DNA of 32,091 nucleotides, taken from the NCBI GenBank assembly GCA_964522665.1, contig CAZFVY010000083.1, positions 1 to 32,091 of the forward strand, in the 5' to 3' direction. Positions 1-8,032 of this stretch are shown here, piece by piece. The notes beneath the pieces were generated by a model. The model was not told where the DNA came from. It was given only the letters and a program-made list of their open reading frames with translations, and did no database searches. The position numbers and the translations under genes are program-made. Positions within the stretch are counted from its first letter, which is position 1, and each line of letters begins with the position of its first letter. Source of the DNA: CAZFVY01 sp964522665. GTDB taxonomy: Bacteria > Verrucomicrobiota > Verrucomicrobiia > Limisphaerales > CAZFVY01.

Positions 1-1
1 G

Positions 2-265
2 AACTTTCACAGCGCCACCGGCCGGGGCCGTCAACTCGAGCGGTTGGTGGTTGCCGCCGAGCGCGCCCGCGCCTTGCGGCTGCGGGTAAACGCCGGGCAT
101 GGGTTGAACTACGAGAATTTGACCGCGCTCTTGGCCGTGCCCTATCTGGAAGAATTGAACATCGGCCACAGCATCGTCAGCCGCTCGATCAGCGTCGGCC
201 TGACCAAGGCGGTGAAGGAAATGCTCCGGCTGATGAAACCGTATCCGCGCCGGAAGACGCGTTAA
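2..265 (+). CDS. pdxJ: Pyridoxine 5'-phosphate synthase PdxJ, C-terminal part (5' end outside window)
   Basis: This is the last 87 codons of PdxJ, the cytosolic TIM-barrel enzyme that condenses 1-deoxyxylulose 5-phosphate with 3-amino-2-oxopropyl phosphate to make pyridoxine 5'-phosphate (vitamin B6 synthesis). The frame is open from base 2 and runs to TAA at 263-265. It carries the family's C-terminal signature VNAGHGLNYENL followed by ELNIGHSIVSRSISVGL, the conserved phosphate-binding end of the barrel, and then the usual EM.LM tail. The TTG at 44 is internal and is not the real start. acpS follows 134 bp downstream on the same strand, an arrangement known from the pdxJ-acpS operons of Proteobacteria, so co-transcription is likely. 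Identification is confident; only the N-terminal barrel is missing because of the window edge. Confidence 0.95.
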   Translation, partial: NFHSATGRGRQLERLVVAAERARALRLRVNAGHGLNYENLTALLAVPYLEELNIGHSIVSRSISVGLTKAVKEMLRLMKPYPRRKTR

Positions 266-399
266 GCCGGACCGCCGCGCGAGAACCGGAACCTCTTGCG
301 CAAAACGCTCAAACTTGCCCGACGGTTTCCGCGCGCGGTTCGGGCTAAGAATTGTCACGCCGTAAAAACCGCTAACCGGCGTCGCGAACCTGCCGCCGC

Positions 400-774
400 A
401 TGATCCTCGGGTTGGGCATCGACATCATCGAAGTGAGCCGCATTCGGGCCGCGCACGAGCGGTTCGGCGAGCGTTTCCTGCAGCGGCTTCTGCGCCCGGC
501 CGAGATCGCCTACTGCCTCGGACACAAAAGCCCAGCGCCCCGTCTGGCCGCCCGCTTCGCCGCCAAGGAAGCCATCGCCAAGGCCTTCGGGACCGGCATC
601 GGCGAACGCCTCGGCTGGCAGGACTTGGAAATCGCCCGCCGCGAAAGCGGCGAGCCGTTCGTGATCCTGCACGGCGGCGCGCCGGAGTTATTGCGCGACC
701 GTGGCGGCTCCCGAATCCTGCTCAGTCTCAGCCACACCGAAAACTACGCCACCGCGGTGGCGATATTGGAGTAA
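400..774 (+). CDS. acpS: Holo-[acyl-carrier-protein] synthase
   Basis: AcpS transfers 4'-phosphopantetheine from CoA to the serine of apo-ACP, activating fatty acid synthesis; it is cytosolic and trimeric in characterised members. The 124-residue length is normal for the family. The N-terminal motif GIDIIEVSRI contains the Mg-binding Asp8, and RFAAKEAIAKAFGTGI contains the second metal ligand Glu57 and the CoA-binding lysine region. The C-terminal LSLSHTENYATAVAI is the usual final strand motif. ATG at 400 gives exactly the canonical N terminus, although no clear Shine-Dalgarno sequence precedes it. It sits 134 bp after pdxJ. Nothing unusual is seen in the protein. Confidence 0.96.
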   Translation: MILGLGIDIIEVSRIRAAHERFGERFLQRLLRPAEIAYCLGHKSPAPRLAARFAAKEAIAKAFGTGIGERLGWQDLEIARRESGEPFVILHGGAPELLRDRGGSRILLSLSHTENYATAVAILE

Positions 775-1389
775 AGCGGGCCACGGTCGGGTTGTTCTTG
801 TTCGAGCTAATCTGTCGCATCATCGCGGCCCGATTTCAATCAAGCGTCTCGCCACTTACCGCGGTCGCGGTGAACGCTTTTTGTGCCGTCAACGTTCGCG
901 GGCGCTACGGTATGAGCTTCAGGTCGGAAGGGCCGAAAGCCCGCCATGGTCTAGCCTGGGACGGAGCGACGCGACGTCCCAGGAGATCGACGCCAACAAC
1001 GATTCTTCCGGCCGGCAAGCCTGGGACCGAATCGCTTGGCCCCGCGAGCCACTGCGCCGAAAACCGCAAGCCGTCGTTGTCGCGTCCGCGCTAATTCACG
1101 GTGCGTTCGAACGAGACAGTAATCAGTAGCTTGCCGAGCGCGCGCGCTTGCCAATCTGAAAGCGATTCCAGAGGCTTCCAATTCTATCTCAATTCGCCCA
1201 AAACGTCAGCTTCGACGGCCCGGCGCCGGGATGGGTCCGACGCCTTGTACGTGAATCGCTTTTGTCCCAGAGGGACAGTTGAGAATATTCATGAAAGTTG
1301 GGTCACCCCATGAATTGGCCCTTTCGTTGCGCCCACGGACGCCCGGGGAGCTTGCGTTAGCCGGGCCAGTTTGGGAGAAGTGGCGTCAG
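775..1389. other. Intergenic stretch of about 615 bp without a supported gene
   Basis: Open frames here are short, Arg-rich and lack family motifs, so none is called. The stretch contains the inverted repeat at 955-983 and a second copy of AGCCTGGGAC at 1018-1027 (first copy at 953-962). This suggests it is partly made of dispersed non-coding repeat sequence. It separates the conserved pdxJ-acpS pair from a lineage-specific gene group. No tRNA-like fold, riboswitch or convincing promoter was recognised. Confidence 0.5.
955..983. repeat. 9-bp perfect inverted repeat, possible dispersed repeat element
   Basis: CCTGGGACG at 955-963 is exactly complementary to CGTCCCAGG at 975-983, with an 11-base loop (964-974). 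The half-sequence AGCCTGGGAC occurs twice within 75 bp (953-962 and 1018-1027). There is no T-run after the stem, so it is not a convincing intrinsic terminator. It may be a small hairpin repeat; only this window was examined. Confidence 0.4.
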
Positions 1390-2007
1390 ATGAGGCGTCA
1401 CGCATGGATTTACGTGCTGGCTTTGCTGCTGATCGCGGCCTGCGTCTGCGTGATCCTCCACTCGGTCGAGGAAACGGCCGCCAATCGGCCGATCGTCTTT
1501 ATCGGTTTTACGAACACCTTCACATTCCTCCGCTCTTCGAAGGGATTTCAACCGTCATCGAATTGGCTGGATTTCAGAGTCACCGGTCCACTCAGCCTAG
1601 CCAACGGAATGGTCACGCCGTCCAAATTTGAAATTGTTAATTTTGAGGGGACTACGAAGGGCGGGGTGGCTTTGTTCAAAACCCGAGTACGATCAGTCAT
1701 TTATTTTCAGGACGATTTCGACTCAGATGGGGAACGATTTCTTAGGTTCAAAGGTCAGCCGCCGGGAGTCAACTTGAAGGAGTACCATTTTAAGTACCCG
1801 GGTTTCTATAAGATCGGGTTGAATCCGCCGATCACGTTGCCGAGAGAGCCGTGGCGCCTCTTGGTTCAAATTCGGGGGGATTTGCCGGGTCGCACCAACC
1901 GCCTCGCCGCGTTCGTCCGGACGGTCGGTCAAAAATGCGGTTTCAACATGGCCAACGCGGAATGGCTCGACTCGAGAATTTGGGTCGATATCCCGGGAAA
2001 ACCGTGA
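1390..2007 (+). CDS. Hypothetical protein with N-terminal membrane anchor
   Basis: A 205-residue protein of unknown function. Residues 5-22 (AWIYVLALLLIAACVCVI) form a signal anchor or uncleaved signal peptide, so the remainder is probably outside the cytoplasmic membrane. The body contains FIGFTN near residue 38 and LPREPWRLLVQI further on, which resemble a group of lineage-specific verrucomicrobial hypotheticals. No catalytic motif is seen. I chose ATG at 1390 because it places the hydrophobic segment at the N terminus and follows GGGAG at 1373-1377; upstream in-frame starts add a stretch without protein character. The region looks richer in A/T than the flanking housekeeping genes. The gene is followed on the same strand by another membrane-anchored protein. 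Confidence 0.7.
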   Translation: MRRHAWIYVLALLLIAACVCVILHSVEETAANRPIVFIGFTNTFTFLRSSKGFQPSSNWLDFRVTGPLSLANGMVTPSKFEIVNFEGTTKGGVALFKTRVRSVIYFQDDFDSDGERFLRFKGQPPGVNLKEYHFKYPGFYKIGLNPPITLPREPWRLLVQIRGDLPGRTNRLAAFVRTVGQKCGFNMANAEWLDSRIWVDIPGKP

Positions 2008-2161
2008 TCGACGGCGCCACGAACCGCTTGCTGGTTTTGGTTCGGTCGGCCTAGTTTGAGTTCGGCGTCGGCTGCCAACTGAATCGACGTTCCGAGTCGC
2101 GTCAGGTTAACGTGTGAATGGGAAGAATAACTCTCAATCTGGCCAAGCTGAGAATCTCTCG

Positions 2162-2977
2162 ATGCGGAAATGGTCCCGCGTCGTAGTGGCAATCCTCATG
2201 GTCGCGGTCGCGGCCACGATCACTTGGGCGGCGGTTGAGAACCGGCCACCGCCCGAGGCTTTGTATCAGGGCAAACCAATCAGCTACTGGCTTCAGTATC
2301 AGAACCCGAACGTCATCCACGCCATGTGCTCGCTGATGGGAACCAACGCGCTCCCAACTCTCGTTCGCCTGCTGGACGCGCAGGACGGTCCGACGCAACG
2401 GGCGTATCGGGCAGTCTGGAGCAGAATACCCCTCGGTTTGAGGTTGCGCCTCCCGAAACCGATAGATTCCAACCATGTGCGCTATCAAGCCCTTTTCGCC
2501 CTTCAACAAATCAAGCCGATCCCGGAGGCCGCGGTACCAAAAGTGATCCGCATCATGACGACGGACAAAGATATGGCGTTTCGGATCTCCGCGGCCGGCG
2601 TGCTGCGCTTCTCCGGCCCGACCAACGAGGTCGTCACGCGTGCTCTGGTCAGCGCGCTAAGCGACACCAACGAGGCCGTGCGAACAGACGTCGCCTACAT
2701 CTGGGATGTCAAGCGCGACCCAACGATCGCCGTCCCCGCGTTCATCAAATTGCTACACGATCGATCGCCAGAGGTGAGAGCGCTTGCCGCGATGACGCTC
2801 GGCCGGTATGGCGCCTCCGCCCGGCTGGCCCTGCCGGAGCTTCTCAGACTGCGTGACGACTTTGAACCATCGCCCAGAGATTCGGCGCTGAAAGCGATCC
2901 AGGCAATCGAAAGCTCCACAGCTACAATGCCTGCGAGCGGCGACGAAATTCTTCACTCTTTGCTACAACCTAAATAG
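2162..2977 (+). CDS. HEAT-repeat protein with N-terminal membrane anchor
   Basis: A 271-residue protein. Residues 5-20 are hydrophobic (signal anchor or signal peptide), followed by YQGKPISYWL, a motif shared with the protein on the opposite strand at 3812-4975. The rest consists of helical HEAT-like repeats, such as TNALPTLVRLL, AVPKVIRIM, VPAFIKLLHD..PEVRALAAMTLGRYG and ALPELLRL. HEAT arrays are protein-binding scaffolds; no enzyme activity is implied. An upstream GTG at 2114 would add 16 polar residues before the anchor, so ATG 2162 is preferred, although neither has a strong ribosome binding site. The binding partner is unknown. It is probably a paralogue of the 387-residue HEAT protein downstream, and the two flank a PEP-CTERM gene. 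Confidence 0.8.
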   Translation: MRKWSRVVVAILMVAVAATITWAAVENRPPPEALYQGKPISYWLQYQNPNVIHAMCSLMGTNALPTLVRLLDAQDGPTQRAYRAVWSRIPLGLRLRLPKPIDSNHVRYQALFALQQIKPIPEAAVPKVIRIMTTDKDMAFRISAAGVLRFSGPTNEVVTRALVSALSDTNEAVRTDVAYIWDVKRDPTIAVPAFIKLLHDRSPEVRALAAMTLGRYGASARLALPELLRLRDDFEPSPRDSALKAIQAIESSTATMPASGDEILHSLLQPK

Positions 2978-3060
2978 TTCCAAGCAACCATTGCCACACG
3001 TCCGACAATCCAAATATGATTCGGCTGTTCCGTGAAATCCCGAAAATCAGCGTTACCAAA

Positions 3061-3070
3061 GGTGAGAGAG
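3061..3070 (+). promoter_or_regulatory. Ribosome binding site deciding the start of the PEP-CTERM gene
   Basis: The purine-rich GGTGAGAGAG lies a few bases before ATG 3076. It supports that start over the earlier in-frame ATG at 3016, which would put 20 charged residues in front of the signal peptide. Confidence 0.5.
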
Positions 3071-3075
3071 TGACG

Positions 3076-3861
3076 ATGAGATTTTACCGGTGGTTCACAA
3101 TCGCGGTTTCCGCGGCATCCCTCTTTTCCAATCTGAACCGGGCTGGCGCTGACTCGTACATCAGCAATCTGGGCGACCGCTGGATGGGCCAGACGCCTCA
3201 GGAGATTGGTGACATTCACGCGCTCTCGACGGGGGAGTTCGACGCCCGTTTTTCCACCGGCGCAGGCGCTTTCTCAATGAATTCAGTGACCTTGGAGTTC
3301 ATCGGCCTTCCGGGCGCAGACGCGCTGGCGAATGTGAATGTAGTTCTTTTTCAGGAGCTCGGGAGCCAAAAAACTCAGATTGGCGCTTTCGCAACGCCCA
3401 CCGTCAATCCCACGCCCACTCAGTGGCCGCATGGCACTACCTACCTTGATTTCCACCCGGTTGCCGCGACGAGTCTGCAACCATTCTCCGAGTATTCGGT
3501 CGCGATTTACGAGACCAGCCTCAAGCCGCCTTTGGACGTGGGGTTGCTGTTTACCTTGTCGTCGAAATTTACGACTCCTACCGATTGGCGAATAGGTCCA
3601 ACAACCACGCACGATCCTTTTGCCGGCGGTGAGTTCCTGAAATTCGCGGCTGATGCAACATTGGTTCCGGAACCCCGACTGTCGGGCCTGATTCTGACCG
3701 GTGGCGTGGCGCTCGCGACGGCGCTGGCTCGTCAACGTCGCCGCATGCCGCCAAGGCAGTGGTTAAACAGCCCTCTGAATAGCCCGGGCATGGTGAACGC
3801 GAATAATTTGTTCAGGGCGCCAATATATCCAAACGCGGCGGGCCGCGACTCCTCATCGTGA
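3076..3861 (+). CDS. Exported PEP-CTERM protein, choice-of-anchor R-like
   Basis: A 261-residue protein with a signal peptide (about residues 1-24, RFYRWFTIAVSAASL). The beta-rich body includes an SMNSVTLEF segment and a YLDFHPVAATSLQPFSEYSVAIYE segment, as in choice-of-anchor R proteins. Near the C terminus lies a PEP-CTERM sorting signal: VPEP at 197-200, a hydrophobic stretch, then RQRRR at 219-223. In characterised systems such signals are recognised by an exosortase that sorts proteins to the cell surface or matrix. The oddity is about 38 further residues after the Arg cluster, whereas these signals normally end within a few residues. The stop codon lies 50 bp inside the convergent HEAT gene. 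A TAA at 3764-3766 in the next frame would end the protein right after the Arg cluster, so a frameshift or stop loss is possible. No exosortase gene is in the window. Confidence 0.8.
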   Translation: MRFYRWFTIAVSAASLFSNLNRAGADSYISNLGDRWMGQTPQEIGDIHALSTGEFDARFSTGAGAFSMNSVTLEFIGLPGADALANVNVVLFQELGSQKTQIGAFATPTVNPTPTQWPHGTTYLDFHPVAATSLQPFSEYSVAIYETSLKPPLDVGLLFTLSSKFTTPTDWRIGPTTTHDPFAGGEFLKFAADATLVPEPRLSGLILTGGVALATALARQRRRMPPRQWLNSPLNSPGMVNANNLFRAPIYPNAAGRDSSS

Positions 3862-4975
3862 CGATCTCGTTCGGGTACGCGTCCTCGATCAGCAGCCGGT
3901 TGAGGCGAATGAGCGCCGCGCCATGAGGATTGGAGGCGAGGAGTTTTTGGGTTTCCGGGCGCAGTGTTACCCCGGCGAAGCGTTGGGCATCGTAGATGCA
4001 AGGTCCGCGGATAATTTCGTTAAGTTCTCGAATCAGGTATTCGGCCAGGTCGTCGCGGGGCGCTTCGGATAATCGCTTGCCCAAAAAGACGGAAACCGAA
4101 TCCATCTGTAGCGTCACGCGGTTCACAAAAGTCCCGGGCGGAGTAAAGTCCATTGTCGAGAAGAGATCGTACACGCGCACGTCGGCCTTTGCCGCGGCGC
4201 TAGGATCGATCTCCTTGAGCGCTTCGGCCGCGACGATGCTCATTTCGTTACGATCTTGCAGCAAGGCAACCAAGCTAGGTACTGCCGCCTCCGCGTCCGG
4301 TCCGAATTCCGCCAAGCCCAACGCGGCGGAATATCCGATCAGAGAATTTGGATCGGCCAGGCATTGAACAAGAATTGGAACGACCAAGCGGGGATAGGAG
4401 TGGATGCTCGCCAACGCAAAAATCGCGTTCCGTCGGCTTATGCCGGTCGCGGATTTCAATTGTTCGAGAATGCGCGGGGTCGCCTCACTCGCGGTCGGTC
4501 CGAAAGCGGCGAAAATGGAAACGAGTTGGTCGGGATTAAGCGAGGACTGACCCCGGTCGTAGAGCCCCAGTAATGCCGGAACTGCGTTGCTGGCGCTCGA
4601 TCCGAGGGCCTGAAACCCACAAAAGGCTTGCAGATGGGGCGGCATGAAGTCGGCATGGAAAAGCCAAATCAAATGAAAACGCAGGGCGATCCGGTTCAGG
4701 TGGCTCCTGAACCACCGCGGCTTCTGTTGCGCCAGGCGCAACAGTGTTGGAATTGCATTAGTTCCAACACATTTTAATGCTTCCCGCGCCAGTGTGACAT
4801 TTCGGCCTTCCGCGTCCTTCACCTGTGGGCCGGTCGCAAAACCGGTTAACCAGAAGCGCAGCGGCTTACCTTGGTAAACGGGTTCGGATTTCGTCGGCCG
4901 CCAGAAGAGCCAGCCGGTCACGCCGCCAATGACGAGCAATACCGTGGTAGTCAGGAGGACCGTTTGAAGCCTCAC
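3812..4975 (-). CDS. HEAT-repeat protein with N-terminal membrane anchor
   Basis: A 387-residue protein. Residues about 2-22 form a membrane segment (LQTVLLTTTVLLVIGGVTGW), followed by YQGKPLRFWL, nearly the same motif as in the HEAT protein at 2162-2977. Repeats include TNAIPTLLRLAQ, ASNAVPALLGLY, ATPRILEQLK, VVPILVQCLAD and AAVPSLVALLQDR. The C-terminal 120 residues (from about TMDFTPPGTFVNRV) do not look like HEAT repeats and are unassigned. GTG 4975 is chosen because it begins just before the anchor; an ATG at 5038 would add 21 residues rich in Arg and Pro. Neither has a strong ribosome binding site. The 3' end overlaps the convergent PEP-CTERM gene by 50 bp. It is probably a scaffold at or outside the membrane; partner unknown. 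Confidence 0.8.
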   Translation of the reverse strand: MRLQTVLLTTTVLLVIGGVTGWLFWRPTKSEPVYQGKPLRFWLTGFATGPQVKDAEGRNVTLAREALKCVGTNAIPTLLRLAQQKPRWFRSHLNRIALRFHLIWLFHADFMPPHLQAFCGFQALGSSASNAVPALLGLYDRGQSSLNPDQLVSIFAAFGPTASEATPRILEQLKSATGISRRNAIFALASIHSYPRLVVPILVQCLADPNSLIGYSAALGLAEFGPDAEAAVPSLVALLQDRNEMSIVAAEALKEIDPSAAAKADVRVYDLFSTMDFTPPGTFVNRVTLQMDSVSVFLGKRLSEAPRDDLAEYLIRELNEIIRGPCIYDAQRFAGVTLRPETQKLLASNPHGAALIRLNRLLIEDAYPNEIVTMRSRGPPRLDILAP

Positions 4976-5143
4976 GCTCGTAATATGACACCGACTTTTC
5001 GGGAATCGAGACCATTTCTGCGGTGGCCGCTGAAACAATCCTTGATTCCGTCACGGCCTGGCTGATTTGCGGTTTGTGCTGCGAATGACAAAACGTCGCG
5101 GCTTGGCATTCACGGGTGGAATCCAACGCATCGCCCGCTAACT

Positions 5144-6217
5144 CTACCCGCCGTCGCGGCTTCCCGGCTCCAGCGCCAACTCCAATTGCGAGGGCGGCTC
5201 CAGCGGTTGGGCGTCCCAGCCCATTTGACGCAGCGTCCACGCGAAGTCGGCGGCGAACCCGTGCAGGGTATGCACTTTGCGGGGTTTGACCCGTTCGACG
5301 AATTCGATCAATTCTGGAAAATCCGCGTGGTCGCTGAGGGGAAACGCCGCGTCGGTCCCGTATTGGAAGCGGCAACTCGAATCGAGCACCCAACCCGTCA
5401 GGACCGCCGTGCGCGCCGGGCCGATGGCGTGCAGGAGCTTCGCGGTGCGGGCCATCGGCGGACAAAGCAGGACCTTGCCGCGGACCGCGGCCGCGTCGTA
5501 TTTCGCGTACGGCGGAAACGGCGGCGTGAACTGTTCATAAATCTGCGTCATGCGCCAGGCTTGCTCGTGGACCATCAGCGGCAGGCCGGCCCCGGCCAGG
5601 CCGCGCAGCGTTTCCTGGCATTTGCCGAGCGAATACGCCAGCAACACGGCCGTTTCGCCTCGCGCCAATGTCTCACGGCAAAATTCGATCACCGCCCGCC
5701 AAACCGCGTCGGCCGGCGGAAATTGATAACGCGGTCGCCCAAACGTGGTCTCCATCACCAGATAGTCCGCGTGACACGGCGCGCACGCCTCGGAAGCCTG
5801 CCCGGGGCGCAATTTGAAATCGCCGGTGTAGAGCAGCGATTCGCCGCCCGCCTCGATCAGCGCCATCGCGCTGCCTAAAATGTGCCCGGCGGGCAAGAGG
5901 GTGATTTGAAAGGATTGTCCTTCAAACTCGAAGCGGGCCGGCTCGCCGAACGCCAGCGTATGAGCCACGCGCTCCCCCCGCACGCGCGCGTGCATGAATT
6001 GCGCGGTCGGGTGGCTCAAGATCACTTCGCGGTGCGCGCCGAGATGGTCGGTGTGCCCGTGGCTGACGAAGACCCGGTCCGGCTTCGCGTCGCGGGCATC
6101 GAGCCAAAGCCCGAGGCGCGGCAGGTGGACGGCGCCACGCACAAAACGCAACGCCAACGGCGAGCCTGACGCCTGGGTCGTCTCGGCGGCTCGGGCAGGT
6201 TCAAAAGGATCGGACAT
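5144..6217 (-). CDS. MBL-fold metallohydrolase, DNA exonuclease (ligase-associated)/beta-CASP-like
   Basis: A 357-residue metallo-beta-lactamase-fold hydrolase. The metal site is complete: SHGHTDH (His53, His55, Asp57, His58), AGHILGSA (His112), TGDF (Asp133) and a later PLSDHADFPEL plus LHGF. The last motifs resemble the beta-CASP-type region of nucleases acting on DNA or RNA. The closest family by pattern is the 'ligase-associated DNA exonuclease' group, usually encoded beside an ATP-dependent DNA ligase; no ligase lies next to it here. ATG 6217 (MSDPFEP) is chosen; ATGs at 6250 and 6235 would add up to 11 residues. It is divergent from the serine hydrolase gene, with about 185 bp between the starts. 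The fold and metal site are confident, the substrate is not. Confidence 0.85.
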   Translation of the reverse strand: MSDPFEPARAAETTQASGSPLALRFVRGAVHLPRLGLWLDARDAKPDRVFVSHGHTDHLGAHREVILSHPTAQFMHARVRGERVAHTLAFGEPARFEFEGQSFQITLLPAGHILGSAMALIEAGGESLLYTGDFKLRPGQASEACAPCHADYLVMETTFGRPRYQFPPADAVWRAVIEFCRETLARGETAVLLAYSLGKCQETLRGLAGAGLPLMVHEQAWRMTQIYEQFTPPFPPYAKYDAAAVRGKVLLCPPMARTAKLLHAIGPARTAVLTGWVLDSSCRFQYGTDAAFPLSDHADFPELIEFVERVKPRKVHTLHGFAADFAWTLRQMGWDAQPLEPPSQLELALEPGSRDGG

Positions 6218-6402
6218 TTCCAGAGTGGCGCGCATCGCGGGCCAATCCACTAGACTTCATACCGGTGGCAAAGTCGAGTTCGGCTCGCTGACTGCCACGC
6301 GCGGGCGCCGCGGCACGGCGTTGACCTTTGAGGTACGTCGCTCTGGTCGCGGAAACGCGGGTGATTGCGTCAAGATTCCTGGACGGCTACGCTCTGTCCG
6401 CC

Positions 6403-7998
6403 GTGAAAAGAATCCTTCCCTCCACGAACCCACCAAAGTTCAATTTCGCTTCCGCCCGTTATATTCTGCGCGCGCTTATCTTGATCGCCTTGGCCGGTCC
6501 CGGCGCGCGCGCGCAGACTCCGGCGTACGCGCGACCTGAATTCGCCGAACCGAACCGAAAACTCGGCGTCGAGTCGGCGCTGCCGGAAGTCGATCGGGTG
6601 TTCGGCGATTTGGCGCGAGCCGAACATTTTCCCGGCTTGGTTTACGGCGTCGTTTTGGACGGTGAACTGATTCATTCACGCGCCCTCGGCTTCGCCAATC
6701 TTGAACGGCAGCTCCCGGCCGCTTCCGATAGCGCGTTTCGCGTCGCCTCGATGACCAAGAGTTTTGTCGCGCTGGCGATTTTCAAACTGCGCGACGACGG
6801 CCGGCTGTCGTTGGATGATCTGGTCGAGAAGCATCTGCCGGAGTTCCGCAATGTGCGACCGCCCAGCGCCGATTCGCCGCGGGTCACGATCCGCAACCTG
6901 ATGACCATGACCACCGGTCTCCCGGAGGATAATCCGTGGGGCGACCGACAGATGGCGATCACCAAGGAAGCGCTCCAGAAATTTGTCCGCGGGGGCCTCT
7001 CCTTTTCCAATCCGCCCGGGCAGCAATACGAATACAGCAACCTGGGATTCGTGTTGCTCGGCCAAATCGTCTCGCAGGCGTCGGGGATGCCGTTTCAGAA
7101 ATACATCACGACGCGGATACTCCAGCCACTCGGCATGACTCATACCCGCTGGGAATATGCGGATGTTCCCGCGGATAAACTGGCGCTCGGCTACCGTTGG
7201 GAGCACGACGCCTGGACGCTCGAGCCGATTCTGCACGATGGCGAAGGCGCCGCCTGCGGCGGGTTGATCACCACGCTGGATGACTTTGCGAAATACGTGG
7301 AATTCCACCTAAACGTCTGGCCCGCGCGCGACGAAGCCGATCACGGGCCGATTCGCCGCGCGACGGTGCGCGAGCTTCAGCGGCCCTTCGTGTTTTCCGG
7401 CATGTCACCGAAAGATACGCTGCTCGACGGCGTGACGCCTAACCCGGGCGTGGGATTTTACGGTTTCGGCCTCGGCTGGTATATCGACAGCCGCCGCGTG
7501 ATCGCCCTCGCGCATTCGGGCGGCCTGCCGGGCTACGGCAGCAATTATCGCTTTCTGCCGGATTATGGCTTGGCGGTCATCGCGTTCGCCAATCGCACCT
7601 ACGCTCCCGTCAGCCCGGCGTGCCGGCGCGCGGTCGATATTCTGCTTGAGCGGGGTCACCTTCGTCCCCGCGTCGTCCCCCCTTCCGCGATCCTCGCGAC
7701 CCGCGCGGGTCAACTTCGTGAATTGATCAGGTCGTGGGACCCGCGCCTCTGCGATGAAATCGTCGCGGACAATTTCTTCCTCGATCAGGCGCGCGAGGAC
7801 CGGATCAAAAACTCACGCGAGACGCTCGCGCGGGCCGGCCGGATTACTTCGACCGCGCCGGTGGTCGCGGAGAATCAGTTGCGCGGCGCCTTCACCATGA
7901 GCGGCGAATGGGGAAACGTGAAGGTTCATTTCACGTTGACTCCGGAAAATGTTCCCCGCGTCCAGGCGCTCGATCTGACCTTCACGCCGAAGCCCTGA
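6403..7998 (+). CDS. Exported serine hydrolase, beta-lactamase class C / penicillin-binding family
   Basis: A protein of about 531 residues. Residues 20-38 (YILRALILIALAGPGARAQ) act as a signal peptide, so it is likely periplasmic or secreted. The family's three motifs are present: SxxK as SMTK (Ser116, Lys119), YxN as YSN (Tyr211, Asn213), and HSGGLPG (from His371) in place of the KTG box. This is the pattern of class C-like esterases, peptidases and D-aminopeptidases, so the substrate cannot be predicted and beta-lactam resistance should not be assumed. About 100 C-terminal residues beyond the catalytic domain form a small extra domain that may fold as a beta barrel. GTG 6403 is the most economical start before the signal; TTG 6328 and GTG 6361 are alternatives, and no good ribosome binding site decides between them. 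Confidence 0.88.
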   Translation: MKRILPSTNPPKFNFASARYILRALILIALAGPGARAQTPAYARPEFAEPNRKLGVESALPEVDRVFGDLARAEHFPGLVYGVVLDGELIHSRALGFANLERQLPAASDSAFRVASMTKSFVALAIFKLRDDGRLSLDDLVEKHLPEFRNVRPPSADSPRVTIRNLMTMTTGLPEDNPWGDRQMAITKEALQKFVRGGLSFSNPPGQQYEYSNLGFVLLGQIVSQASGMPFQKYITTRILQPLGMTHTRWEYADVPADKLALGYRWEHDAWTLEPILHDGEGAACGGLITTLDDFAKYVEFHLNVWPARDEADHGPIRRATVRELQRPFVFSGMSPKDTLLDGVTPNPGVGFYGFGLGWYIDSRRVIALAHSGGLPGYGSNYRFLPDYGLAVIAFANRTYAPVSPACRRAVDILLERGHLRPRVVPPSAILATRAGQLRELIRSWDPRLCDEIVADNFFLDQAREDRIKNSRETLARAGRITSTAPVVAENQLRGAFTMSGEWGNVKVHFTLTPENVPRVQALDLTFTPKP

Positions 7999-8032
7999 GG
8001 CCGTTATTCCAGCGCCGCCCCATTTCGCGACC

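Noticed and set aside
701..1129. 142-codon open frame after acpS
   Set aside because: It overlaps the 3' end of acpS out of frame and is Arg/Ser-rich repeat translation; no ribosome binding site or motif.
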